From the NCBI GenBank assembly GCA_002439285.1, contig DJTQ01000237.1, forward strand, positions 1 through 5,811: 5,811 nucleotides of DNA, written 5' to 3'. The translations under genes and the position numbers were made by a program. This DNA comes from Paenibacillaceae bacterium UBA6304 (lineage in GTDB: Bacteria; Bacillota; Bacilli; Paenibacillales; Paenibacillaceae). Positions within the stretch are counted from its first letter, which is position 1. The number at the start of each line of letters is the position of its first letter. Of the stretch, positions 1-5,811 are shown one piece after another. The notes under the pieces were generated by a model, which worked only from the letters and a program-made list of their open reading frames with translations, was not told the origin of the DNA and did not search any database.

Positions 1-533
1 TCCGTATAGTTGCTCACCTTTTGTTCAATTTCACCAATTGAATCTTTCATTCCGCTCACGTCTTCGGAAATTTCATTGGCACCAAGCGCAAGCTCATTGG
101 AGGAATGTCCTACCTGGGTCATAACGCTGATGAGCTCCTGATTTCGGTCCGAAATGCTACGACTGGAATCCATAACTTTGCGTGTAATTTCCGATGTTTC
201 CTGCAAAATTTTACGAAGCTTGTCTACCATGCTATTGAAAGCGCGGTTCAAGTCTTCCATGCCCCCGGATTCCATGATTCGGCTGGTGAAATCCCCTTTG
301 GCAATTTTGGCTGAGGCGTTGGTGATGTCGTCGAAGGAGCCGGTCAATGCATTCTGCAAGTACCGAGTAAGCGGATACGTAAGCGCTCCCAGAACAACGA
401 TCAGGACGACCCCTACAAGCAATTTACCGACAATTGCAAATACGATTAGTGCTGGAACCGCAAAAAGCGCAGCAACAAGATAGCAAGCAGTAGAAATCTT
501 TTTGGAAAGGGGCAGTCTGTTGAACCATGACAT
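1..533 (-). CDS. Methyl-accepting chemotaxis protein, N-terminal part (runs off left edge)
   Basis: Reading down from position 533 gives 177 uninterrupted residues beginning MSWFNRLPLSKKIS, with no stop before the window edge. Two hydrophobic segments, roughly residues 14-35 and 38-56, are separated by only a few residues, so there is almost no extracytoplasmic loop. A HAMP-like linker follows (about 55-110, containing AKIAKGDFTSRI and LNRAFNSMVDKLRKI). Then comes the start of the heptad-rich coiled coil typical of receptor signalling domains (about 110-177, SSNELALGANEISEDVSGMKDSI). By family knowledge such proteins signal through CheA/CheW at the membrane; the kinase-contacting hairpin tip and methylation regions would lie outside the window. 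The ATG at 531-533 is chosen because a near-perfect AAGGAGGT (544-551) sits 10 bases upstream. The gene is divergent from the efflux pump. It could instead be a receptor-like protein without full chemotaxis function, since the C-terminus is unseen. Confidence 0.9.
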   Translation of the reverse strand, partial: MSWFNRLPLSKKISTACYLVAALFAVPALIVFAIVGKLLVGVVLIVVLGALTYPLTRYLQNALTGSFDDITNASAKIAKGDFTSRIMESGGMEDLNRAFNSMVDKLRKILQETSEITRKVMDSSRSISDRNQELISVMTQVGHSSNELALGANEISEDVSGMKDSIGEIEQKVSNYT

Positions 534-575
534 AGGTATTATGACCTCCTTGTGAATTAGGATATATCTACCATG

Positions 576-584
576 ATTATATCA
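576..584 (-). promoter_or_regulatory. Extended -10 promoter element for the chemotaxis receptor gene
   Basis: The minus strand reads TGATATAAT here, a perfect TATAAT (576-581) preceded by the TG of an extended -10 (583-584). No good -35 lies 16-18 bases upstream, which fits extended -10 promoters. Transcription would begin near 569, giving a leader of about 36 bases containing the AAGGAGGT site. I looked for the SigD pattern common at motility genes (TAAA, then GCCGATAT after about 15 bases). Only a partial GTCGATGA match with no TAAA was found, so housekeeping sigma is more likely. Confidence 0.6.
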
Positions 585-717
585 TCGACAGGTCAAAGGG
601 GATAGACAAAAAATAAATTAGCAACCTCGAAAAATGTTGAATTTTGCTAAATATTAAGAAATGAATATCCAGATTCAGATTTGGTGAAATTACCTACTGA
701 TAAGCCCATTGTTTTGC

Positions 718-745
718 TTGACAACCCGACCTGGTCATAGTTAAT
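718..745 (+). promoter_or_regulatory. Candidate sigma-A promoter for the efflux pump
   Basis: A perfect TTGACA -35 (718-723) is followed after 16 bases by GTTAAT (740-745), which matches TATAAT at four of six positions but lacks the important second-position A. Transcription would begin near 752, leaving a leader of about 70 bases. The rest of the gap between the two divergent genes (585-717) is AT-rich, and I see no gene or strong motif in it. Confidence 0.4.
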
Positions 746-761
746 AAAACAAGCGTTTCAT
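744..761 (+). promoter_or_regulatory. Imperfect inverted repeat, possible repressor site at the pump promoter
   Basis: ATAAAAC (744-750) and GTTTCAT (755-761) pair at six of seven positions around a four-base centre AAGC. The repeat overlaps the putative -10 and start site, where a repressor would block transcription. The half-sites resemble those of the palindrome upstream of the phosphorylase (ATAAACG / ATGAACG). B. subtilis lmrB is repressed by the TetR-type LmrA, but I do not recognise an LmrA-type box here. A repeat this short in AT-rich DNA can arise by chance. Confidence 0.25.
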
Positions 762-822
762 ACTTCATGCGCCAAATATTATGCCGTGGCAGGGATTCAA
801 GAAAGTGAGAGAGGGAACCCAA

Positions 823-2331
823 ATGAACAATAATGGAGATGCAGGAGCGGCCACCTTCAAAAGATGGCCTATTGTGATGGCACTTCTCATTGGGGCGTTT
901 GTATCCATTTTGAATCAGACCCTGATGAACGTGGCATTACCGCACATGATGAGTGATTTACAAGTAACGGAGACAACCGTTCAATGGCTCGTCACCGGAT
1001 TCATGCTGGTAAACGGGGTGTTGATTCCGGTCAGCGCTTACTTAATGGATCGATTCACAACCAGGAGCCTGTTTATCTCAGCCACAACCTTATTTGCGAT
1101 AGGGACGCTGGTTTGCGGCATTGGCTCCAGCTTTGCCGGTGTATTAATAGGGCGTGTTATCCAGGCTGCCGGGGCAGGGGTGCTCATGCCGCTTATGACC
1201 GTCGTGTTCTTAACAATATTTCCGATCGAAAAACGCGGTCAAGCGATGGGTACAATGGGGATTGCCATGATCTTTGCACCGGCGGTAGGGCCTACCTTGT
1301 CCGGCTGGATCATCCAGCATCACCCTTGGAATATGTTGTTTTGGATCGTGTTGCCATTCTCGATATTGTCCATTATTTTGGGTTTTATTTTTATGAAGAA
1401 TGTAACGGAAGTATCCCGTCCTAAATTGGATTCTTTATCTATCGTATTGTCAACGCTCGGCTTCGGCGGAGTGCTTTACGGTTTTAGTGAAGCAGGGAGC
1501 GAGGGTTGGGGTGCAGCGGAAGTTGTGGTAACCCTGGTTGTTGGCGTAGTCGCACTGGCCCTGTTCCTCTGGCGCCAGTTGGCGAGCAGACATCCGATGT
1601 TGGAGTTTCGGGTGTTTCAATACAATATGTTCTCATTGACCACAATTATTAACGTTGTAGTGACGATGGCGATGTATGCGGCCATGATTTTGCTTCCGAT
1701 TTATCTGCAGACGATTCGTGGATTTTCACCGCTTGAATCAGGGCTTCTGTTGATGCCCGGGGCGATTTTGATGGGGATCATGTCCCCGATTACGGGTATC
1801 ATCTTCGATCGAATCGGTGCACGCCTGCTGGCAGTCATCGGTTTGGCCATCACGATTGTTACCACCTGGGAATTTAGTCAGCTTACGGACAGCACGACAT
1901 ATACCCATCTCATACTAATGTATACGGCTCGAATGTTTGGCATGTCCATGTTGATGATGCCGATCCAGACCGCCGGTCTCAACCAGCTTCCTGCCCGACT
2001 GAATGCTCACGGGAAGGCCATGTCCAATACATTGCGAACGATAGCCGGTGCGGTAGGTACCGCTCTTTTGGTATCGGTTATGTCTAGCCAGACCAAGAGT
2101 CGAGTCACGGAAATGGTCATTTCAGCAGGCATTAATCCAAAGGATCCCGCCAATGCGGAACTGATGGGTCAAATTACGAAGGAAGCGACGATTCACGGCA
2201 TCGATTATGCATTTGTTATTGCTACAGGCATTACCGCAGTTGCGTTCGTCCTGTCATTTTTTATTAAGAAGGTGAAGATCAACCGGGAGGGACAAGACAA
2301 TGAAGTTGAAGTGAAGCCGGCTAAGGCTTAA
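823..2331 (+). CDS. lmrB: DHA2-family (14-TM) MFS multidrug efflux permease, LmrB-like
   Basis: A 502-residue integral membrane protein of the EmrB/QacA drug:proton antiporter family, the usual length for the family. Visible family signatures include NQTLMNVALP at the end of TM1 (31-40), a motif A-like loop LMDRFTTRS (74-82, D76/R77), and the motif B region LIGRVIQAAGAG (108-119, R111 in TM4). The antiporter motif C is the stretch from G146 to GPTLSGW (156-162). Hydrophobic segments continue to about 480, followed by a charged tail. The overall sequence closely recalls B. subtilis LmrB, which exports lincomycin and puromycin; the substrate here is inferred. The frame opens at an ATG at 781, but that has no ribosome binding site. 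The ATG at 823 follows GAGAGGGA (809-816) with its GAGG core eight bases upstream, and it starts the protein with a typical short hydrophilic leader. The gene is alone, divergent from the receptor gene and convergent with the phosphorylase. No regulator gene adjoins it. Confidence 0.92.
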   Translation: MNNNGDAGAATFKRWPIVMALLIGAFVSILNQTLMNVALPHMMSDLQVTETTVQWLVTGFMLVNGVLIPVSAYLMDRFTTRSLFISATTLFAIGTLVCGIGSSFAGVLIGRVIQAAGAGVLMPLMTVVFLTIFPIEKRGQAMGTMGIAMIFAPAVGPTLSGWIIQHHPWNMLFWIVLPFSILSIILGFIFMKNVTEVSRPKLDSLSIVLSTLGFGGVLYGFSEAGSEGWGAAEVVVTLVVGVVALALFLWRQLASRHPMLEFRVFQYNMFSLTTIINVVVTMAMYAAMILLPIYLQTIRGFSPLESGLLLMPGAILMGIMSPITGIIFDRIGARLLAVIGLAITIVTTWEFSQLTDSTTYTHLILMYTARMFGMSMLMMPIQTAGLNQLPARLNAHGKAMSNTLRTIAGAVGTALLVSVMSSQTKSRVTEMVISAGINPKDPANAELMGQITKEATIHGIDYAFVIATGITAVAFVLSFFIKKVKINREGQDNEVEVKPAKA

Positions 2332-2397
2332 CATATACTGAAGCGAGGAGCGCTAACCTTCTTCATGAAAATATAGCCAAGATCAGAGTCTCTGCCC

Positions 2398-2445
2398 AAA
2401 AGAAAAGACCGGAATCCGTTGGAATTAATCCAACGAATCCCGGTC
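2398..2445 (-). terminator. Rho-independent terminator of the phosphorylase gene
   Basis: Positions 2407-2423 pair with 2429-2445 around a five-base loop, giving a 17-bp stem. In minus-strand RNA it is followed by UUUUCUUUU (2398-2406). The two non-Watson-Crick positions (2413/2439 and 2416/2436) are G-U wobbles in minus-strand RNA but A-C mismatches in plus-strand RNA, so the structure favours the phosphorylase transcript. It starts about 30 bases past that gene's stop. On the plus strand it is followed only by CCCTTTGGTATTTTTA, so it may weakly serve the convergent pump gene too; I found no separate strong terminator for the pump. Confidence 0.9.
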
Positions 2446-2475
2446 CCTTTGGTATTTTTATCTTATTTGTGTGAA

Positions 2476-4917
2476 TTAGCCCAGCGTTACAACAACTTTA
2501 TGGACGCCGCCGTCGCCGAACGGTGCAATGATGTTGCCTTCAACGGCTTGGCCGTCAACGGTCATGCTCTTCACGCCTTTGGATACATGATCCGGGTTGT
2601 TGATTTGAATCACGTAAGTATCGCCGCGGAATACGCGAGTGATTTCAAAGCCGTCCCATGCTGTAGGAATACAAGGCTCAACCTTCAGGCCGGTAAAGTC
2701 CGCTTGAATCCCGAGGATCGCTTGCGTGATCGCTACATAGTTCCAGGCAGCCGTACCTGTCAGCCAGGAGTTCTTCGCTTCCCCGTGACGAACCGCATCT
2801 TTACCTGCGATCATTTGCGAGTAAACATAAGGCTCCATGCGGTGAACTTCACTGATGTCCTCCAGGTAAGCCGGAGCAATCTTCGAATAGATTTCGAACG
2901 CTCTGTCGCCATGGCCAAGCACGGTTTCCCCGATCATAATCCATGGGTTGTTGTGGCAGAAGATACCCGCATTTTCTTTGTATCCAGGCGGATACGTCGA
3001 AATTTCACCCAGGTTCAGATAATATTTGGAATACGGAGGCTGTTGCAGCACGATACCGTATTTGGTGTCGAGTTTTTCCTTAACGGAAGTCATCGCTTTA
3101 GCAGCAAGACCTTCTTCGACGCCGATACCGGCCATAACGCACATGCCTTGCGGCTCGATGAAGATTTGGCCTTCTTCGTTCTCTTTGCTGCCGATCTTCT
3201 CGCCGTAGTGGTCATAAGCGCGCAGGAACCAGTCGCCGTCGAAGCCGTGTTCGAGCGTAATGGCGCTCATTTTCTCCGCTTGGGATACGGCTTCTGCCGC
3301 TTCGTCGTCCAGACCGCGCATCCGGCAGATTTCTGCAAAATCCGGGCTCACGTAGACGAACAGACCTGCGATGAAGACGGATTCCGCTGTACCGCCTGCA
3401 ATATTCTCGGTGGTTTGGAAAGATTCGCCCGGTTCCTTGGAGAAGCAGTTCAGGTTGAGGCAGTCGTTCCAGTCCGCACGGCCGATCAACGGCAAACCGT
3501 GAGGTCCGAGGTTATGAATGACATGATAGTAGGAACGTTTCAAATGCTCAAACAGGGTAGCGGTATTGTCCGGATTGCTGTCGAACGGAACTTGTTCGTC
3601 CAGAATGCTTACATCGCCGGTTTCTTTGATATAAGCGGCGGTTCCGAGGATCAGCCACAACGGATCATCGTTGAACCCGCTGCCGACTTCGTTGTTGCCT
3701 TTTTTGGTCAGTGGTTGATATTGGTGATATGCGCTACCGTCTTCAAATTGCGTAGCCGCGATATCCAGAATCCGTTCTTTGGCACGTTCCGGAATTTGAT
3801 GCACAAAACCGAGTAAATCCTGATTGGAGTCGCGGAAGCCCATACCGCGGCCGATGCCCGACTCGAAATAGGAAGCGGAACGGGACATGTTGAATGTAAC
3901 CATACATTGGTACGGATTCCAGATGTTAACCATCCGGTTCAATTTGTCGTCGCCGCTGTTGATTTGATATTTGGACAGCAGGTTCTCCCAATAGGAAGCA
4001 AGTTCTGCCATAGCGCGGTCTACGTCTGCATCGGTAGCGAACTGCTCGATCATCGCTTGAGCAGGTTTCTTGTTGATTACGCTTGGAGCTTCCCATTTGT
4101 CTTCTTCTTCAACTTCAACATAACCCAAGATGAATACGAGGCTTTGTTCTTCGCCTGGTGCAAGGGTCAGCTTGATTTCATGGGAGCCGATCGGGGACCA
4201 GCCGCTAGCAACGGAGTTGGTAGCTTTACCGGCAACGACGGCTTGCGGTTCATGCAGACCGTTGTACAGTCCCACGAACGATTCGCGGTCCGTATCGAAG
4301 CCGTCGATGTTGCGGTTGACGGAATAGAAGGCATAGTGATTTCTGCGTTCACGGTATTCCGTTTTATGATAGATAACCGAATCTTTAACTTCCACTTCGC
4401 CGGTGCTGAGGTTACGTTGGAAGTTGGTCATGTCGTCTTGAGCGTTCCAAAGACAGAACTCGGCAAAAGAGAAGAGGGAGACCGTCTTGCTCGCGGAGCT
4501 TGTGTTCTTAACAGTCAAGCGATGTACTTCGCCGGTATAACCGAGCGGAATGAAAGCGAGCTGGTTCACGGAAATGCCGCCGCGCTCACCGGTAATCGAA
4601 GTATATCCAAGGCCGTGACGGCACTCGTAGAAATCAAGATCGCGTTTGACTGGCATCCAGCCTGGCGTCCAGAAATCGTTATTGTCATGGTCACGCAGGT
4701 AGTAGTAACGGCCGCCGGTATCGAGTGGAATATTGTTGTACCGGTAACGGGTCAAACGGCGCAAGCGGGCATCGCGGTAGAAAGTGTATCCGCCAGCGGT
4801 GTTGGAGATCAGTCCGAAAAATTGCTCATTACCGAGATAGTTAATCCACGGATAAGGGGTTTCTGGTGTGTTAATCACATATTCTTTGCGAACGTCGTCA
4901 AAATGTCCGAATTTCAT
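2476..4917 (-). CDS. cbp: Cellobiose phosphorylase (GH94, EC 2.4.1.20)
   Basis: An 813-residue cytosolic enzyme with no signal peptide, catalysing cellobiose + phosphate to alpha-D-glucose-1-phosphate + D-glucose, which saves ATP on cellobiose entering the cell. The opening [20 protein letters not shown] and much of the chain closely match cellobiose phosphorylases of the Clostridium thermocellum and Cellvibrio gilvus type. The layout follows GH94: N-terminal beta-sandwich (about 1-280), helical linker (about 280-315), (alpha/alpha)6 barrel (about 320-745) and C-terminal beta domain. The catalytic acid is D485 in RADWNDC (480-486). R357 and D363 in the [12 protein letters not shown] segment fit the glucosyl site; H655 (FCHNNPW) and T720-G721 (WLTGTAAW) fit the phosphate site. 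Residue roles are by family analogy. The ATG at 4917 has AAGGGAG (4929-4935) 11 bases upstream. The repressor gene lies 102 bases upstream on the same strand. Codon choice is strict: one TTA and no CTA or TCA in 813 codons. Other disaccharide phosphorylases of the family (chitobiose, cellodextrin) are less likely. Confidence 0.95.
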   Translation of the reverse strand: MKFGHFDDVRKEYVINTPETPYPWINYLGNEQFFGLISNTAGGYTFYRDARLRRLTRYRYNNIPLDTGGRYYYLRDHDNNDFWTPGWMPVKRDLDFYECRHGLGYTSITGERGGISVNQLAFIPLGYTGEVHRLTVKNTSSASKTVSLFSFAEFCLWNAQDDMTNFQRNLSTGEVEVKDSVIYHKTEYRERRNHYAFYSVNRNIDGFDTDRESFVGLYNGLHEPQAVVAGKATNSVASGWSPIGSHEIKLTLAPGEEQSLVFILGYVEVEEEDKWEAPSVINKKPAQAMIEQFATDADVDRAMAELASYWENLLSKYQINSGDDKLNRMVNIWNPYQCMVTFNMSRSASYFESGIGRGMGFRDSNQDLLGFVHQIPERAKERILDIAATQFEDGSAYHQYQPLTKKGNNEVGSGFNDDPLWLILGTAAYIKETGDVSILDEQVPFDSNPDNTATLFEHLKRSYYHVIHNLGPHGLPLIGRADWNDCLNLNCFSKEPGESFQTTENIAGGTAESVFIAGLFVYVSPDFAEICRMRGLDDEAAEAVSQAEKMSAITLEHGFDGDWFLRAYDHYGEKIGSKENEEGQIFIEPQGMCVMAGIGVEEGLAAKAMTSVKEKLDTKYGIVLQQPPYSKYYLNLGEISTYPPGYKENAGIFCHNNPWIMIGETVLGHGDRAFEIYSKIAPAYLEDISEVHRMEPYVYSQMIAGKDAVRHGEAKNSWLTGTAAWNYVAITQAILGIQADFTGLKVEPCIPTAWDGFEITRVFRGDTYVIQINNPDHVSKGVKSMTVDGQAVEGNIIAPFGDGGVHKVVVTLG

Positions 4918-4935
4918 GAATAAGGTCTCTCCCTT

Positions 4936-4956
4936 CGTTTATGAACGCGCGTTTAT
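4936..4956 (-). promoter_or_regulatory. Putative LacI-family operator upstream of cbp
   Basis: Positions 4941-4956 (ATGAACGCGCGTTTAT) form a 16-bp palindrome with seven of eight pairs matching and a central CpG, the style of LacI/GalR operators. A third copy of the half-site, CGTTTAT on the plus strand, lies at 4936-4942, exactly 14 bases from the copy at 4950-4956, and touches the ribosome binding site. The adjacent gene encodes a LacI-family repressor, the natural candidate to bind. It is a poor match to the CcpA cre consensus. No strong -35/-10 is visible; the best is TTGGGT (4979-4984) with TTGAAT (4955-4960), 18 bases apart, which would put the operator at the start site. Confidence 0.6.
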
Positions 4957-4964
4957 TCAAGCGG

Positions 4965-4997
4965 AAAAGCAACGCCGCACCCAATGGGTGAGGCATT
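4965..4997 (-). terminator. Hairpin with short U-run between the repressor and cbp (weak terminator or attenuator)
   Basis: In minus-strand RNA, AAUGCC (4992-4997) pairs with GGCGUU (4971-4976) and CACCC (4986-4990) with GGGUG (4978-4982), around a three-base loop AUU and one internal mismatch. That makes 11 pairs including one G-U wobble, which would be a mismatch on the plus strand. UUUU follows at 4965-4968 after two intervening bases. The stem is good but the U-run is short, so partial termination is more likely than complete. It would separate repressor from phosphorylase expression. Confidence 0.5.
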
Positions 4998-4998
4998 T

Positions 4999-5019
4999 CA
5001 GCTGCCGCAGCTGCAGCCG
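4999..5019 (-). repeat. GC-rich hairpin immediately after the repressor stop codon
   Basis: The 21 bases next to the stop codon can fold in minus-strand RNA as a 7-bp stem (CGGCUGC with GCAGCUG, one G-U pair) with a seven-base loop. The same DNA also contains a perfect 15-bp palindrome CAGCTGCCGCAGCTG (4999-5013, single central base). No U-run follows directly, so it is not a terminator alone. It may act with the next hairpin 2 bases downstream, or protect the 3' end of the repressor message. Confidence 0.45.
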
Positions 5020-5811
5020 TTAAATCCCAGCCGGTTTGCAGGAATCCCGAATTACGAGTCGGGCAGGAAAACTTGCCGTGCTGAAGGTTGGTTCGTCAGC
5101 ATTGCAGAGGCCGATCACTTTCTCCACAGCCGCTTTGGCCATATCGTCGATCGGTAGTTTAACCGAAGTCAGCTTGGGAGTGATCCGGGCAGCGAGCTGC
5201 ACATCATCGAATCCGATTACAGAAAGGTGGTCGGGTACGATGATGCCACGCTCGGCAAACGCTTCCATTGCCGCTATGGCCATGTCATCATTGGAGCTGA
5301 ACAGGGCGGAGGGCAATCTACCGCCATCGGCCAATCTGGATGCTTCCTTATAGGCGGTTTCCTTCAGAAAATCGCCTTCCAGAATAAACTCATCCATGAG
5401 AGGCAGCCCGTGTTTCTTCAGCGTGTTCTCGTATGCCATATAGCGTTCGCGACCGGAAAAAGTGTTCATTCTTCCCTTGATGATCCCGATTTCCCGGTGG
5501 CCGAGTCCAATCAGATATTCGACCGCTTCGACCGTTCCCTCGTAATCCATGGAATTGATGACCGCCAAATGATTCTTATTAAGGCGTTCAGCCATAATTT
5601 CGGAGATATCGTAGTCGATAAGAACGAGCGGTGCTTCTTGACTAACCAGCTCGCGAACTAGCTCGATATCCTTTTGTGTTCCTACGAGAATGCCGCCGTC
5701 AATCCGCTTTTGCAAGAACGCCTGCTTGATCTTCTGAAAATCGCCGGGCGAGTAAACGGTATGAATGAGTACATAAAACCCGCGGGCATTCGCCGTATCG
5801 ACGACAAGATC
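5020..5811 (-). CDS. LacI/GalR-family transcriptional repressor, C-terminal part (runs off right edge)
   Basis: The minus-strand frame is open from the window edge to the TAA at 5020-5022, giving 263 residues beginning DLVVDTANARGFYVLIH. This is the periplasmic-binding-protein-like effector and dimerisation domain. Family landmarks (numbered in this fragment) are KRIDGGILVG (36-45), VEYLIGLGHREIGIIKG in the middle, SNDDMAIAAMEA and VIGFDDVQLAARITPKLTSVKLPIDDMAKAAVE near the end. LacI-family proteins are usually about 330-350 residues, so some 70-80 residues, including the helix-turn-helix, lie outside the window. A TTG at 5715 is in frame but lies inside the conserved domain and is not the start. 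The gene precedes cbp on the same strand, with hairpins and an operator-like palindrome between them. I infer a cellobiose- or beta-glucoside-responsive repressor (CelR-like role); the ligand cannot be read from the sequence. Confidence 0.92.
   Translation of the reverse strand, partial: DLVVDTANARGFYVLIHTVYSPGDFQKIKQAFLQKRIDGGILVGTQKDIELVRELVSQEAPLVLIDYDISEIMAERLNKNHLAVINSMDYEGTVEAVEYLIGLGHREIGIIKGRMNTFSGRERYMAYENTLKKHGLPLMDEFILEGDFLKETAYKEASRLADGGRLPSALFSSNDDMAIAAMEAFAERGIIVPDHLSVIGFDDVQLAARITPKLTSVKLPIDDMAKAAVEKVIGLCNADEPTFSTASFPARLVIRDSCKPAGI

Noticed and set aside
105..483. Plus-strand open frames of 69 and 109 residues at the left end
   Set aside because: They lie opposite the chemotaxis receptor reading frame, which has a strong ribosome binding site and recognisable membrane, HAMP and coiled-coil regions.
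661..687. Possible eight-codon leader peptide upstream of the pump
   Set aside because: It has no ribosome binding site and lies upstream of the candidate promoter, so it would not be on the pump transcript.
781..822. Upstream ATG extending the efflux pump by 14 residues
   Set aside because: No ribosome binding site precedes 781, whereas the ATG at 823 has GAGAGGGA at good spacing; the extension would lie in the leader.
2384..2394. Short palindrome CAGAGTCTCTG after the pump gene as its terminator
   Set aside because: The RNA stem would be only about four pairs with a three-base loop and no U-run on the plus strand.
2419..4923. Two long plus-strand open frames (465 and 338 residues) opposite cbp
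   Set aside because: They are codon-aligned with a clear 813-residue GH94 enzyme on the other strand, have no recognisable domains, and are explained by the scarcity of TTA, CTA and TCA codons in cbp.
4941..4956. CcpA catabolite-responsive element reading of the cbp palindrome
   Set aside because: Aligned to WTGNAANCGNWNNCW it has three mismatches at fixed positions; the palindrome is better explained as a specific LacI-family operator.
5036..5661. Plus-strand open frames of 105 and 144 residues opposite the repressor
   Set aside because: They are shadows of the LacI-family reading frame and show no domain or ribosome binding site.

Overview
The window reads as an ordinary chromosomal segment of a low-to-mid-GC Gram-positive, most likely a Bacillales member such as Paenibacillus. 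The reasons are strong AGGAGG-type ribosome binding sites, a Bacillus LmrB-like efflux pump, and a cellobiose phosphorylase very like the clostridial/Bacillales form. The genus is an inference from gene content, not a demonstrated identity.

Layout, left to right. Positions 1-533 (minus) hold the N-terminal 177 residues of a methyl-accepting chemotaxis protein that runs off the left edge. A 289-base gap (534-822) separates it from a divergently transcribed DHA2-family multidrug efflux permease (823-2331, plus). The gap carries a good extended -10 promoter for the chemotaxis gene, a TTGACA-based candidate promoter for the pump, and a small inverted repeat at the pump's probable transcription start. 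The pump converges on a cellobiose phosphorylase gene (2476-4917, minus), and a strong hairpin terminator lies between them. Upstream of the phosphorylase, on the same strand, is the C-terminal 263 residues of a LacI/GalR-family sugar-responsive repressor (5020-5811, minus), whose DNA-binding N-terminus lies beyond the right edge.

How the genes work together. The repressor and the phosphorylase form a plausible cellobiose-utilisation module: the repressor senses a sugar, and the cytosolic phosphorylase converts cellobiose plus phosphate to glucose and alpha-glucose-1-phosphate. The 102-base gap between them is the most informative non-coding stretch. It holds two hairpins just after the repressor stop codon, then a CpG-centred palindrome of LacI-operator type just before the phosphorylase ribosome binding site. 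The chemotaxis receptor and the drug pump have no visible functional link to the sugar module.

I found no mobile element, CRISPR array, tRNA, rRNA or riboswitch, and no convincing undescribed system. The points worth following are the operator architecture upstream of the phosphorylase, the attenuator-like hairpins next to it, a similar half-site arrangement at the pump promoter, a receptor with no extracellular sensor domain, and extreme codon selection in the phosphorylase.
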